DNA of 64,000 nucleotides from Mucilaginibacter saanensis (GTDB taxonomy: Bacteria > Bacteroidota > Bacteroidia > Sphingobacteriales > Sphingobacteriaceae): assembly GCF_014200575.1 (NCBI RefSeq), contig NZ_JACHBZ010000010.1, forward strand, positions 124,001 to 188,000, read 5' to 3'. The notes beneath the pieces are model-generated. The model did no database searches. It was not told where the DNA came from and was given only the letters and a program-made list of their open reading frames with translations. A program made the position numbers and the translations under genes. This document shows, one piece after another, positions 9,293 to 18,384 of this stretch. How positions within the stretch are numbered: the first letter of the stretch is position 1; each line of letters starts with the position of its first letter.

Positions 9293-9357
9293 TTGTCATC
9301 CTGAGGAACGAAGGATCTATTCGCCGATTAGATTCTTCGCTGCGCTCAGAATGACAA
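9293..9357. repeat. Palindromic repeat TTGTCATCCTGAG...CTCAGAATGACAA, copy left of the Ldh gene
   Basis: The arms TTGTCATCCTGAGG and CTCAGAATGACAA are inverted around AAGGATCTATT and TTAGATTCTTCGC. The same element, in the same orientation and with matching downstream flank ACTATTTTA, is at 10567-10649, so the Ldh-family gene lies between two direct copies. It is preceded at about 9263 by a half copy of the GTCATTG(T/C)GAGG palindrome. Confidence 0.75.
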
Positions 9358-9415
9358 ACTATTTTATTTGCTTCGTACCTTGCAATAACGTGCTTTCTAA
9401 ATTAAAGTATATACC

Positions 9416-10495
9416 ATGCTTGTAAACCCATCTGCTCTACGCGTTTTTACTCAGGATATTTTCATGTCCATTGGTTGCAGTACCGAACATGCCGTACTGG
9501 CTGCCGATGTTTTACTCCGTTCAGACCTGCGGGGTATCGACTCGCACGGGGTGGCACGCTTAAGCGGTTATGTGCGCCTCTGGGAAAAGAAAAGAATTAA
9601 TCCCAGGCCCAATATCCAGATAGTTCACGAAACCCCTACCACAGCCACCGTTGACGGCGATGCCGGCCTTGGCCTGGTGGTTGCCCCTTTTGCCATGCAA
9701 GTGGCTATTAAAAAAGCTGAATTATATGGCTCGGGATGGGTATCGGTACGCAACTCCAATCACTTTGGTATTGCGGGCTACCATGCATTAATGGCGGTTG
9801 AAAAGGATATGATAGGTTTTGCAATGACCAATGCAAGCCCGCTGGTGGCGCCAACATTTTCAAGCGAGCGTTTACTGGGCACAAACCCTATGTGCTACGC
9901 ATTCCCCGCGGGCCATTACCCGCCGGTGGTGGTTGACCTGGCTACATCTGCGGCAGCCAATGGTAAGCTTGAAATTGCCCAGCGATTAAACAAACAAGTG
10001 CCGGAGGGCTGGATACAAAACAAACATGGCGATTATACTACTGACCCGCATGCCTTAAAATCTGGCGGTTCACTATTACCTTTAGGCAGCGACCGCGACC
10101 ATGGCAGTCATAAAGGTTTTGGCCTAAGCGCTACGGTGGATATTTTGTCGGCGGTATTATCAGGTGCCAATTATGGGCCCTGGGTACCTCCGTTTGTTGC
10201 ATTTCTTGATCCACCGGATAATCCGGTTGGCAAGGGCATAGGGCATTTTTTAGGCGCTATGCGGGTTGATGGTTTTCGTCCGGTTGATGAGTTTAAGGCG
10301 CATCTGGATAACTGGATTGCACGGTTCAAAACCTCGGCCACTGTTGATCCCACCCAAAAGGTGATCATCCCCGGTGAGCCCGAACTGGAAGCCGAAACCG
10401 ACCGCACCGTTAACGGTATACTATTAGTTGACGCCGTAGTAACCGATTTGAATGCTTTGGCAGAAAGATTTGGGGTTAGTCCCTTAAGCCCCTGA
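9416..10495 (+). CDS. Ldh-family (malate/L-lactate/ureidoglycolate-type) NAD(P) dehydrogenase
   Basis: Oxidoreductase of the LDH2/MDH2 family (359 aa), which reduces 2-oxoacids or oxidises 2-hydroxyacids with NAD(P). The family signatures are RGIDSHGVARL near residue 40, VRNSNHFGIAGYHALMA near 115, the LLGTNPMCYAFP segment and DHGSHKGFGLSATVDILSAVLSG. Substrate cannot be decided between malate, lactate and related acids. It is a single gene bounded on both sides by copies of one palindromic repeat. Its TGA stop lies inside a C-rich hairpin, so the final SPLSP residues border repeat-derived sequence. Confidence 0.9.
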   Translation: MLVNPSALRVFTQDIFMSIGCSTEHAVLAADVLLRSDLRGIDSHGVARLSGYVRLWEKKRINPRPNIQIVHETPTTATVDGDAGLGLVVAPFAMQVAIKKAELYGSGWVSVRNSNHFGIAGYHALMAVEKDMIGFAMTNASPLVAPTFSSERLLGTNPMCYAFPAGHYPPVVVDLATSAAANGKLEIAQRLNKQVPEGWIQNKHGDYTTDPHALKSGGSLLPLGSDRDHGSHKGFGLSATVDILSAVLSGANYGPWVPPFVAFLDPPDNPVGKGIGHFLGAMRVDGFRPVDEFKAHLDNWIARFKTSATVDPTQKVIIPGEPELEAETDRTVNGILLVDAVVTDLNALAERFGVSPLSP

Positions 10496-10501
10496 AGGGG
10501 G
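10489..10501. repeat. C-rich mini-hairpin, copy 3, supplying a stop codon
   Basis: CCCCTGAAGGGGG; the TGA in the loop is the stop codon of the Ldh-family gene. Same core as at 636-648 and 8641-8654. Confidence 0.65.
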
Positions 10502-10566
10502 AACTGATGGTGCTAAGATAAAAGCTGCGTCATTGCTCTAACGTACTAAGCAGATAGCTCTCCAAC

Positions 10567-10649
10567 TTGTCATCCTGAGGCACGAAGGATCTATTGATGA
10601 ACCATCCATACCGTAGATTAGATTCTTCGCTGTCGCTCAGAATGACAAA
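10567..10649. repeat. Palindromic repeat TTGTCATCCTGAG...CTCAGAATGACAA, copy right of the Ldh gene
   Basis: Same order and orientation as 9293-9357 (CATCCTGAGG, ACGAAGGATCTATT, TTAGATTCTTCGCTG, GCTCAGAATGACAAACTATTTTA) with a longer central loop. Together the two copies form direct repeats flanking one gene. Confidence 0.75.
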
Positions 10650-10702
10650 CTATTTTAGTTGTTCCCTACCAGTCAAATAATAATGATCATTGCACATAAA
10701 AA

Positions 10703-10730
10703 ATGCCCGCTTATTTACATAAGCGGGCAT
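10703..10730 (-). terminator. Intrinsic terminator of the lepB gene cluster
   Basis: A perfect 12-bp stem (ATGCCCGCTTAT and its complement) has a 4-base loop. Reading on the minus strand it is followed by a run of T. It lies 35 bases beyond the stop of the last signal peptidase gene. Confidence 0.88.
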
Positions 10731-10764
10731 AAAATCTTCAATCTCCCCTCAGGGAATTTGCGGC

Positions 10765-12234
10765 TTATCTGATAATATTGAACAACCTGCTCCACCTGAT
10801 CTTGCTCAGGAAGGATGCATTGTCATCAATACTCATCCAGATAAACAGGGCTTTACCCACAATGTGATCTTCCGGTACAAAACCCCAGAAACGTGAATCT
10901 TCGGAGTTATGACGATTATCGCCCATCATAAAGTAATAGTTTAGCTTAAAGGTGTAGCTATCCGCTTTTTGTCCGTTAATGAGGATATCCTTACCAACTA
11001 CCTGCACTTTATTACCTTCATATATTTCTATAGCGCGACCATAAACCGGGAAGGTTAAACTATCCAGCTTAACTGTCCAGCCGCGTTTGGGCACAATGAT
11101 AGGGCCATAGTTATCCACGTTCCATTTAAAGTCGGGGAAGTTTGGCGTAATTTTATAATTAGGGAACAACTCCGGATAAACCGTATTTAACGGATCTGCA
11201 TGCCCTTTAGGAGTTATATCCGGTGAAATTGATTTAATGTTGGAGTACCCTTTTAAAGCTTTAACCGACAGTACCGTTGCATTCATTTTAAACGACGTGT
11301 TGTTAACAGGCGTTAAATCTGACAAATGCAGATCGTTAATCAACTGCGGGTTAATCTCGCTGCCATCAGACTGTACAGTATACTTCATTTCGCCGTTTAG
11401 CGGTGTAATAGCTGCTTTACCGTTAATAAAAACCTGCGCGTCAACCACACTTAAGGTATCACCTGGTGTACCCTGGCAGCGTTTAATATAATTTTCGCGT
11501 TTATCTACCGGTCTGTACAAAGGCGAATCGGCATCCATAGGGTAGTTAAAAACTACCACATCGCCCTTTTTAACATCGCTTAAACCTGGCAGGCGGTAGT
11601 AAGGCAGTTCAATGCCATCCCAATAAGCTTTGGTACCAATAAGCGGCATGGTATGGTGCGCAAACGGAAAAGCCACAGGCGTCATGGGCAAACGGGCACC
11701 GTAGTTAACTTTACTCACAAACAGGTAATCACCAATTAACAGCGAGCTTTCCATTGATGCGGATGGAATTACATAGGCTTCAATAAAAAGCGTACGGATC
11801 AGCGTGGCGGCTATCACCGCAAAAATAATAGCATCGGCCCATTCACGTGCCGGTGTTTTTTTAAGGGCAATCTTATATTTTTCTCTAAACTCAGGGCTTG
11901 CAGAAGGCCCTGTGTATTTAGTATCCTTGTCAAAACCCCATTTGGGTAAAAATATGAATGCCAGCGCTACGGCGGCAATATGATCTACCAGCTTGAATTT
12001 ACCGTATGATTTTACAAAATCAACCGTAATACCTATCATCACCAATATATTTAAACCCGGAACCAGGATCATCACCAGCCACCATGTAGGTCGGCCGCTT
12101 AGTTTGAGCATCCCGTAAATATTATAAAAAGGTATTACCCCTTCCCAACCCGGCCTGCCGGCCTTTTCAAACAATTTCCATAAACCTATATAAGGCAGTA
12201 TAATCAGCAGTACAATTGCAAGTATAATGTTCAC
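10765..12234 (-). CDS. lepB: Signal peptidase I, paralogue 1 (with N-terminal DUF5684-like membrane domain)
   Basis: Cleaves signal peptides at the outer face of the inner membrane. Residues 1-105 form a membrane domain with the [15 protein letters not shown] motif (DUF5684-like). The peptidase domain begins near residue 130 (REWADAIIFAVIAATLIRTLF transmembrane anchor). The Ser/Lys dyad is Ser160 ([13 protein letters not shown]) and Lys251 ([10 protein letters not shown]). A long insertion of about 110 residues precedes the C-terminal [25 protein letters not shown] box, as is usual for Bacteroidota enzymes. It is the last of three tandem paralogues, 27 bases downstream of paralogue 2. Confidence 0.95.
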   Translation of the reverse strand: MNIILAIVLLIILPYIGLWKLFEKAGRPGWEGVIPFYNIYGMLKLSGRPTWWLVMILVPGLNILVMIGITVDFVKSYGKFKLVDHIAAVALAFIFLPKWGFDKDTKYTGPSASPEFREKYKIALKKTPAREWADAIIFAVIAATLIRTLFIEAYVIPSASMESSLLIGDYLFVSKVNYGARLPMTPVAFPFAHHTMPLIGTKAYWDGIELPYYRLPGLSDVKKGDVVVFNYPMDADSPLYRPVDKRENYIKRCQGTPGDTLSVVDAQVFINGKAAITPLNGEMKYTVQSDGSEINPQLINDLHLSDLTPVNNTSFKMNATVLSVKALKGYSNIKSISPDITPKGHADPLNTVYPELFPNYKITPNFPDFKWNVDNYGPIIVPKRGWTVKLDSLTFPVYGRAIEIYEGNKVQVVGKDILINGQKADSYTFKLNYYFMMGDNRHNSEDSRFWGFVPEDHIVGKALFIWMSIDDNASFLSKIRWSRLFNIIR

Positions 12235-12261
12235 TATGTTATTTTTTAATTTCCAATTTAA

Positions 12262-13407
12262 TTAATGTATCCCTCTCAGTAACCTGTTCCATCTTATTTT
12301 ATTTACAAACGATGCGGTGCTGTCAACACTCATCCAGGTAAATAATGCCTTACCTACCACATGGTCTTCGGGCAAAAAGCCCCAGTAACGTGAATCTTCT
12401 GAGTTATGGCGGTTATCACCCATCATCCAGTAGTAGTTCATTTTAAAGGTGTAAGTATCGGCTTTTTTATCGTTTATAAAAATATCATGACCAACTACTT
12501 TTACTTTATTATGCTCATAAATTTCAATAGCCCTGCCATAAACCGGGAAAGTTAAACTATCCAGCTTCACCGTCCAACCTTTTTTAGGGATAATGATAGG
12601 CCCGTAATTATCAACATTCCAAGTGTAACGGGGATAATTTGGTGTTGTTTTATAGCGCGGAAATTTAACCGGATAAACGGGATTAAGCGTATCAGGAACG
12701 CCTTTTACAGCAATATCAGCAGTAACCGACTTGATGTTAGCGTATCCCTTTAATGCCTTGGCCGAGGCCACCGTTGTATTGGTTTTAAACCCGGTGTTAT
12801 CAACAAATGTTGCAATATCTGTTAAATGCAGCTCATCAATCAGCTGCGGGTTTATCTGGCTGCCATCGGTTTTTACCACATAGGTCATTTCGCCGTTGGG
12901 GGCCGTTGTTTCGGTCTTGCCATTGATGTAAACCTGGGCATTAACCAACCTCAGCGTATCGCCGGGTGTACCCTGGCAACGTTTAATTATATTTTCGCGT
13001 TTATCAACTGGTCTGAAATACGGCGAATCGGCTTCCATGGGCTGGTTAAAAACCACAATATCACCTTTTTTAATATCGCTGAAACCAGGTAAGCGGTAAT
13101 AAGGCAGCTGAATACCATCCCAATAGGCTTTTGAATTAGTATAAGGTATGGTATGGTGCATAAACGGAAAGGCCACGGGGGTTATAGGCATACGCGCCCC
13201 GTAATTTACTTTGCTTACAAATAAATAATCGCCAATTAGCAGGGAGCTTTCCATTGATCCGCTGGGAATAACGTAGGCCTCAATAAAAAGGGTACGGATC
13301 AGCGTAGCGGCTATAACTGCAAAAACAATGGCATCGGCCCATTCGCGGACGGCACCTTTTTTCTTCCTGACTTTGCTTTTATCTTTTTTCCAGAATTTCC
13401 AGTTCAT
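12262..13407 (-). CDS. lepB: Signal peptidase I, paralogue 2 (no N-terminal membrane domain)
   Basis: Same peptidase architecture as its neighbours, but it starts directly with a short basic segment (MNWKFWKKDKSKVRKKK) before the single anchor helix. Catalytic residues are Ser51 ([13 protein letters not shown]) and Lys142 ([10 protein letters not shown]), and the C-terminal [17 protein letters not shown] box is intact. Its PSGSM motif is the classical form, whereas both longer paralogues have PSASM. I chose ATG 13407; the frame could start six codons earlier only at a TTG. About 150 bases separate it from paralogue 3, so it may have its own promoter. Confidence 0.94.
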   Translation of the reverse strand: MNWKFWKKDKSKVRKKKGAVREWADAIVFAVIAATLIRTLFIEAYVIPSGSMESSLLIGDYLFVSKVNYGARMPITPVAFPFMHHTIPYTNSKAYWDGIQLPYYRLPGFSDIKKGDIVVFNQPMEADSPYFRPVDKRENIIKRCQGTPGDTLRLVNAQVYINGKTETTAPNGEMTYVVKTDGSQINPQLIDELHLTDIATFVDNTGFKTNTTVASAKALKGYANIKSVTADIAVKGVPDTLNPVYPVKFPRYKTTPNYPRYTWNVDNYGPIIIPKKGWTVKLDSLTFPVYGRAIEIYEHNKVKVVGHDIFINDKKADTYTFKMNYYWMMGDNRHNSEDSRYWGFLPEDHVVGKALFTWMSVDSTASFVNKIRWNRLLRGIH

Positions 13408-13561
13408 ATAGGGATTGATGTACAAATATGCAAATTACAGCTGGGCTGATTCAAATGTGCAGATTTTTTTAATGTTTATACTATTTTTTATTACCTATGA
13501 CTGTGATGTAAGCTATATGTTACCAATAATTTAATATGCAAATGACAGATGTGCAGATCTG

Positions 13562-15016
13562 TTAGTTAATTGCCCTGAACAGTCTGCTCCAACGTATTTT
13601 GTTGGCCGATGGCGACGTAACATCCCAGCTCATCCATATAAACAAGGCCTTGCCAACAATATGATCTTCAGGAACAAAACCCCAGAAACGGGAATCCTCA
13701 GAGTTATGGCGATTATCGCCCATCATCCAATAATAATTAAGCTTAAAGGTGTATTGATTGGCTTTTTTACCGTTAATAGTAATGTTGTTACCTGTAACCT
13801 CCAGCTTATTATTTTCATAAACCTCGATAGCCCTGCGGTATAATGGCAACGTAAGGCTATCCAGCTTCACTGTCCAGCCCTTTTTAGGAATAATGATTGG
13901 GCCCAGGTTATCAACATTCCAGTGGTAGTGCGAATCGTGCGGAAATATTTCGGGATCATAAACCCCTCTTAACCCAATATTAGGCCTCACAACCTTTATA
14001 TTGGCATCCCCTTTTAATACCTCTGCCGATTGTACAGTCATATTCATCAGGTAATCCTGATTGGTGAATTGTTGTATATCTGACAAATGCAGCTCATGGA
14101 TTATCTGCCGGTTAAAATTATTCCCGGCCGCTGTTTTTACCGCATACTCCATTTCGCCATGGCGGGGGGTGTTAGCAGCATTACCATTAATGTATACCTG
14201 CGCGTCAATAAGGCTTAGCGTATCGCCGGGAGTGCCCTGGCAGCGTTTAATATAGTTTTCGCGCTTATCAACAGGGCGGTAAAGCGGCGAATCAGCATCC
14301 ATGGGATAATTAAATACTACTACATCACCCTTTTTAACCTCGCTTAAGCCGGGTAAACGGAAATACGGGAGCTTGATTCCATCCCAATAGGCTTTGGTAC
14401 CTGTAAGCGGCATGGTATGATGGGCAAACGGAAAGGCAACAGGCGTCATGGGGATACGGGCGCCGTAATTTACCTTGCTTACAAAAAGATAATCGCCAAT
14501 TAACAGCGAGCTTTCCATAGATGCACTGGGTATTACATAAGCTTCAATAAATAACATCCGTATAAGTGTGGCTGCAACTATAGCAAAAACAACGGCCTCT
14601 GTCCACTCCCGGGCCGATGACTTTTTAAGCTCTTTCTGATACTTTTCGTGAAATTCAGCACTGGCCGATGGCCCTAAATAGCGGGTTTGCTTATCAAAAC
14701 CCCATAAGGGCAAATAAATAAAGGGCAGCAGGATGGCTGACGCCAATTGGCCTACACTTATTTTACCATATGATTTTACAAAATCAACAATGATACCCGC
14801 TGCAACAATAATATTGATGCCCGGTAAAACAAGCAGCAGCAGTAACCACCAGGGCCTGCCGCTAATTTTCAACATTATATAGCTGTTATAAATGGGAATC
14901 AGGGCTTCCCAGCCCGGGCGACCGGCCTTTTGAAATAATTTCCAGAAACCTATAGTAATTAAAATTAGTAAAGGAGCCGTAATTAAATAAAACCCTGCAT
15001 AAAACGCTATGTTCAT
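13562..15016 (-). CDS. lepB: Signal peptidase I, paralogue 3 (with N-terminal DUF5684-like membrane domain)
   Basis: This 484-residue enzyme has the same two-part layout as paralogue 1: an N-terminal membrane domain ([15 protein letters not shown], about residues 1-110) followed by the peptidase domain. The dyad is Ser166 ([13 protein letters not shown]) and Lys257 ([10 protein letters not shown]), with the C-terminal [17 protein letters not shown] box. It is closer to paralogue 1 than to 2 in the catalytic box and the N-terminal domain, but its middle insertion is shorter and divergent ([14 protein letters not shown]). It lies 15 bases downstream of dapB and is very likely in the same transcript. 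Confidence 0.95.
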   Translation of the reverse strand: MNIAFYAGFYLITAPLLILITIGFWKLFQKAGRPGWEALIPIYNSYIMLKISGRPWWLLLLLVLPGINIIVAAGIIVDFVKSYGKISVGQLASAILLPFIYLPLWGFDKQTRYLGPSASAEFHEKYQKELKKSSAREWTEAVVFAIVAATLIRMLFIEAYVIPSASMESSLLIGDYLFVSKVNYGARIPMTPVAFPFAHHTMPLTGTKAYWDGIKLPYFRLPGLSEVKKGDVVVFNYPMDADSPLYRPVDKRENYIKRCQGTPGDTLSLIDAQVYINGNAANTPRHGEMEYAVKTAAGNNFNRQIIHELHLSDIQQFTNQDYLMNMTVQSAEVLKGDANIKVVRPNIGLRGVYDPEIFPHDSHYHWNVDNLGPIIIPKKGWTVKLDSLTLPLYRRAIEVYENNKLEVTGNNITINGKKANQYTFKLNYYWMMGDNRHNSEDSRFWGFVPEDHIVGKALFIWMSWDVTSPSANKIRWSRLFRAIN

Positions 15017-15031
15017 TTATAAAGGTTATAA

Positions 15032-15781
15032 CTAACTCTTAAAATCAAACATGGCATCAACCGAGTAAAAACCCTTTTTGTTATGTATCCACTCGGCGGC
15101 AAGTACTGCACCTAAGGCAAAGCCGTTACGGTTATGGGCAGTATGTTTAAACTCGATGGTATCAACCTCAGAGTCGTAAATAACGGTGTGTGTGCCCGGA
15201 ACGCTGTCAATACGCAATGATTCAATCAGCAACTGGTTATCAGCTACCGTATCGTCATCATTTTTGTCATCAGTAGTTAACACGTTAACCCATCCTCCTT
15301 TTGAATCAAGGTTATCAAGTATGCCTTCGGCAATGGTTATTGCTGTACCGCTTGGGGCATCCAGTTTTTGGGTATGATGAATTTCTTCTACCTGTACGTC
15401 ATAGTATGGGTAGTTGTTCATTACCTTGGCCAGCAAACGGTTAATATGGAAAAAAATATTTACCCCAACGCTAAAGTTGGTAGCATACAATAGGGTGCTG
15501 TTACTCTCTTCGCACTGCTGCTGCACTTCTGGCAATTTATCGTACCAGCCTGTTGTGCCCACCACAATAGGTACTCCTGCATTAAAGCAATGATTAATAT
15601 TACCCAACACCGTTGCGGGCATGGTAAACTCAATTACCGCATCGGCTTTCTGTAAGTTTTCGGTAGTAAGATCATGCAGATTATCATGATCAATAGTTAA
15701 TACAATTTCATGCTTGCGGCTAATGGCGATCTTTTCAATGATCTTGCCCATTTTTCCATAGCCAAGTAATGCTATCTTCAT
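15032..15781 (-). CDS. dapB: 4-hydroxy-tetrahydrodipicolinate reductase
   Basis: Second committed step of the diaminopimelate/lysine pathway, reducing the DapA product with NAD(P)H. The N-terminal Rossmann motif is GYGKMGK. The catalytic segment EEIHHTQKLDAPSGTA is the DapB signature, containing the catalytic His and Lys. The C-terminal FKHTAHNRNGFALGAVLAAEWI is also typical. The length of 249 residues is normal for the short Bacteroidota form. It lies between DUF5683 and the lepB genes, an arrangement I recall as conserved in this phylum; a palindromic repeat separates it from the upstream gene. Confidence 0.97.
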   Translation of the reverse strand: MKIALLGYGKMGKIIEKIAISRKHEIVLTIDHDNLHDLTTENLQKADAVIEFTMPATVLGNINHCFNAGVPIVVGTTGWYDKLPEVQQQCEESNSTLLYATNFSVGVNIFFHINRLLAKVMNNYPYYDVQVEEIHHTQKLDAPSGTAITIAEGILDNLDSKGGWVNVLTTDDKNDDDTVADNQLLIESLRIDSVPGTHTVIYDSEVDTIEFKHTAHNRNGFALGAVLAAEWIHNKKGFYSVDAMFDFKS

Positions 15782-15790
15782 TATTTTAAG

Positions 15791-15875
15791 TAGTTATTAT
15801 CGGGTAGTTAGTATCGAGTATCAAGACAATCTCATTTTTTATAAGTGTTCAGAATCTTGATACTTGATACTAATT
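15791..15875. repeat. Inverted-repeat element with AGTATCAAG/CTTGATACT arms, copy 2
   Basis: The left arm TAGTTAGTATCGAGTATCAAGA and right arm TCTTGATACTTGATACTAATTA pair with two mismatches over about 22 bases. It fills the gap between the DUF5683 gene and dapB, which are transcribed in the same direction, so it would be present in the mRNA as a stem-loop. It is related to 5455-5560. Confidence 0.75.
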
Positions 15876-15877
15876 AT

Positions 15878-16549
15878 TTAAAACGTAAAGGTAATTTTTA
15901 AAGCCGGAATAAAAGCCATATTAGCACTTTGTCCATAAACCGGCTGTCCCAATACCGATGGAGTAATTTTCATAGCCAGGTTATTATCAACGGTATAGGA
16001 GTGTATAAACTTGGCATCAATGTAGGCATCAATGGTTTGTATCCCCCATACAGCAAATATGCCCAGTATGCTTAAGTCGCGGTTACGTCTGTTACCGTCG
16101 GCAGCATTGGCAAAATCTGTTTCGGAAGCACTGTTTCCATAAGCTATGAAATCAGCATAATACTTATCGTTTGGCCCCGGGGCTGTACCCTGCCTTTTGT
16201 ATTTTGCAAGCGTTATATATTCGGTATAATATTTTTGGTTAAATATTATGGCGGCTCCTAAAAGACCTATACCACCATAAATAATGGGCACTTTCCACCA
16301 GCGGTGGTTGTACAACTGGCCCCATCCAGGAACAAATAAAGAATGCATCACGGCTTTGTGCGGGCTGTGCAAGCTATCGGGATGATAGGCTTTTTCGTCT
16401 TTAATAGGCGGAGCGAAAGACCCCGGAGCCGTATTTGAAGCTTTTCTTACTGTATCTTTTTTGTTCACCCCGGCAGTATCGGCTTTTTGCGCTTTAACTG
16501 CAAAGGCTGATGCCATAATAAACCCGATAACAAACAAAAATTTATACAT
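15878..16549 (-). CDS. DUF5683 family envelope protein
   Basis: A Bacteroidota-restricted family with no known activity. The 223-residue protein has a signal sequence (MYKFLFVIGFIMASAFAVKAQ), a proline/serine-rich linker, then the core SLFVPGWGQLYNHRWWKVPIIYGGIGLLGAAI, a hairpin-like hydrophobic segment reminiscent of TM2/DUF5683 proteins. A second hydrophobic helix (LSILGIFAVWGIQTIDAYIDA) and a short beta-rich tail ending in an aromatic residue (LKITFTF) follow. I chose ATG 16549, which gives the signal sequence at the extreme N-terminus. It sits downstream of parB and upstream of dapB. Confidence 0.85.
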   Translation of the reverse strand: MYKFLFVIGFIMASAFAVKAQKADTAGVNKKDTVRKASNTAPGSFAPPIKDEKAYHPDSLHSPHKAVMHSLFVPGWGQLYNHRWWKVPIIYGGIGLLGAAIIFNQKYYTEYITLAKYKRQGTAPGPNDKYYADFIAYGNSASETDFANAADGNRRNRDLSILGIFAVWGIQTIDAYIDAKFIHSYTVDNNLAMKITPSVLGQPVYGQSANMAFIPALKITFTF

Positions 16550-16647
16550 TTTTATGAACAAAATTTGAGTAGCAGGTTTTAATATCAGAATCATGTTATG
16601 CGTTACACACTTTCAAAACCCCTGATATTAAGTCCCTGATATTAATT

Positions 16648-17577
16648 TTACCAATCCAACATCTCCAGGATGCGGCCCAGATCATCTTCTGAAAGGAATG
16701 GTATTTCAATAACGCCATTACCCCTGCTGCCTACCTTAAGTGTTACCCTCGAACTAAATTTAGAAGCCAGATCGTCCTGTATTTTTTGCAGTTGGTATGA
16801 AACCGGCTCGGGCTGTTTACCCTCTTTTTTTACCGGGGTTTTCTGCATCTCACGAACTAATTCTTCAACCTTACGAACGGATAAACCTTGTTGAATAATA
16901 TGCTGATGTATAAATAATTGTTTTGCAGGGTCTTCAATAGTAATAAGTGCCTTGGCGTGTCCCATGGTAAGTTCACCATCGCGGATGGATGCCTGTATGC
17001 TTGGCGGCAGCTTTAACAAACGCAGGTAATTGGTAACTGTCGACCGGTTTTTGCTCACCCTGTCGCCCAACTGTTCCTGTTTAAGGTTACATTCCTCAAT
17101 CATACGCTGAAAGCTCAGGGCAACCTCAATAGCATTCAGGTTTTCGCGCTGAATGTTCTCTATAAGGGCCATTTCCAGCATTTGCTGGTCGTTTGCGGTA
17201 CGTACGTAAGCCGGTATTTGTGTTAACCCGGCAATTTTTGAGGCACGAAAGCGGCGTTCGCCCGATATAAGCTGGTACTTGTGCGCATTAACGCGCCTTA
17301 CTGTAATAGGCTGTATAAGCCCTTGCAGCTTAATGGAGTCGGCCAGTTCTGCCAGGGCTTGTTCGTCAAAATCTGTACGCGGCTGAAAAGGGTTTACCTC
17401 AATTTCGGCCAGTTGTATTTCATTTACAGAACCCAGGCTGTTAACCTCAACAGCTGATGTTGAGGCTTCTTTATCTTTATTGTTATCCTTGGTTTTATTA
17501 TACGGTTGTACGTTTACAGAGTCATTCAACAGCGCACTTAATCCTTTGCCCAGGGCATTTCTTCTTTCACTACTCAT
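16648..17577 (-). CDS. parB: Chromosome partitioning protein ParB
   Basis: DNA-binding CTPase that loads at parS sites and organises the replication origin region. The 309-residue protein starts with the RRNALGKGLSALL segment that engages ParA. The CTP-binding fold has SGERRFRA (residues 105-112) and ENIQREN (140-146), followed by the helix-turn-helix KQEQLGDRVSKNRSTVTNYLRLLKL and a C-terminal dimerisation domain. It begins 3 bases after the parA stop codon. I saw no canonical parS palindrome in the window. Confidence 0.97.
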   Translation of the reverse strand: MSSERRNALGKGLSALLNDSVNVQPYNKTKDNNKDKEASTSAVEVNSLGSVNEIQLAEIEVNPFQPRTDFDEQALAELADSIKLQGLIQPITVRRVNAHKYQLISGERRFRASKIAGLTQIPAYVRTANDQQMLEMALIENIQRENLNAIEVALSFQRMIEECNLKQEQLGDRVSKNRSTVTNYLRLLKLPPSIQASIRDGELTMGHAKALITIEDPAKQLFIHQHIIQQGLSVRKVEELVREMQKTPVKKEGKQPEPVSYQLQKIQDDLASKFSSRVTLKVGSRGNGVIEIPFLSEDDLGRILEMLDW

Positions 17578-17580
17578 GTG

Positions 17581-18384
17581 TTATACTGTTGCTGTTGCCG
17601 TTTTTGCCTCATCTCTGGTAAGGCCGTTTTTCTCAATAATTTCGCGGGCCAGGTTTAAATAATTTATTGCGCCCTTACAGGTTGCATCATGCATTATTAC
17701 CGATACTCCAAAGCTTGGCGCCTCGCTTAAGCGGGTGTTGCGCTGAATAATAGTATCAAAAACCATATCCTCAAAGTGAGTCTTAACCTCATCAACCACC
17801 TGGTTTGACAGGCGCAGGCGCACATCATACATGGTAAGCAATATACCTTCAATTTCCAGCTGCGGGTTTAAGCGCGACTGTACTATTTTAATGGTATTTA
17901 AAAGCTTGCCCAAACCCTCTAACGCAAAATACTCGCATTGTACAGGTATAATTACAGAGTCGGCAGCGGTTAATGCATTTATAGTGATCAACCCTAATGA
18001 AGGCGAACAATCAATAATGATAAAATCATACTCATCGCGCACGGCTTCAAAAACCTGTTTCATTTTATATTCGCGGCCGCTCAGGTTAATCATTTCAATC
18101 TCAGCCCCTACCAGGTCAATATGTGCCGGCAGCAGGTCAAGATTAGGTGTTTCTGTTTTTTGAATAGCTTCATGCGGATCAACCTGATTGATGATACACT
18201 CATAAATGCTATTCTTAATATTACGGGGGTCAAAACCAATCCCCGATGTTGAATTAGCCTGCGGATCGGCATCAACCAACAAGGTTTTAAAATCTAATAC
18301 GGCCAAACTTGCAGCCAGATTTATAGATGATGTAGTTTTTCCTACGCCACCTTTCTGGTTGGCTAAAGCAATTATTTTACTCAT
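17581..18384 (-). CDS. parA: Chromosome partitioning ATPase ParA (Soj)
   Basis: Walker-type ATPase that works with ParB in origin segregation. The deviant Walker A motif QKGGVGKTTSSINLAASLA (signature Lys11) is near the N-terminus, with DADPQANST and the later IIDCSPSLGLITINAL in order. Length 267 is standard for the chromosomal form. It is the first gene of the parA-parB-DUF5683-dapB-lepB run. About 270 bases of A/T-rich non-coding DNA precede it, and this probably contains the operon promoter. Confidence 0.97.
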   Translation of the reverse strand: MSKIIALANQKGGVGKTTSSINLAASLAVLDFKTLLVDADPQANSTSGIGFDPRNIKNSIYECIINQVDPHEAIQKTETPNLDLLPAHIDLVGAEIEMINLSGREYKMKQVFEAVRDEYDFIIIDCSPSLGLITINALTAADSVIIPVQCEYFALEGLGKLLNTIKIVQSRLNPQLEIEGILLTMYDVRLRLSNQVVDEVKTHFEDMVFDTIIQRNTRLSEAPSFGVSVIMHDATCKGAINYLNLAREIIEKNGLTRDEAKTATATV

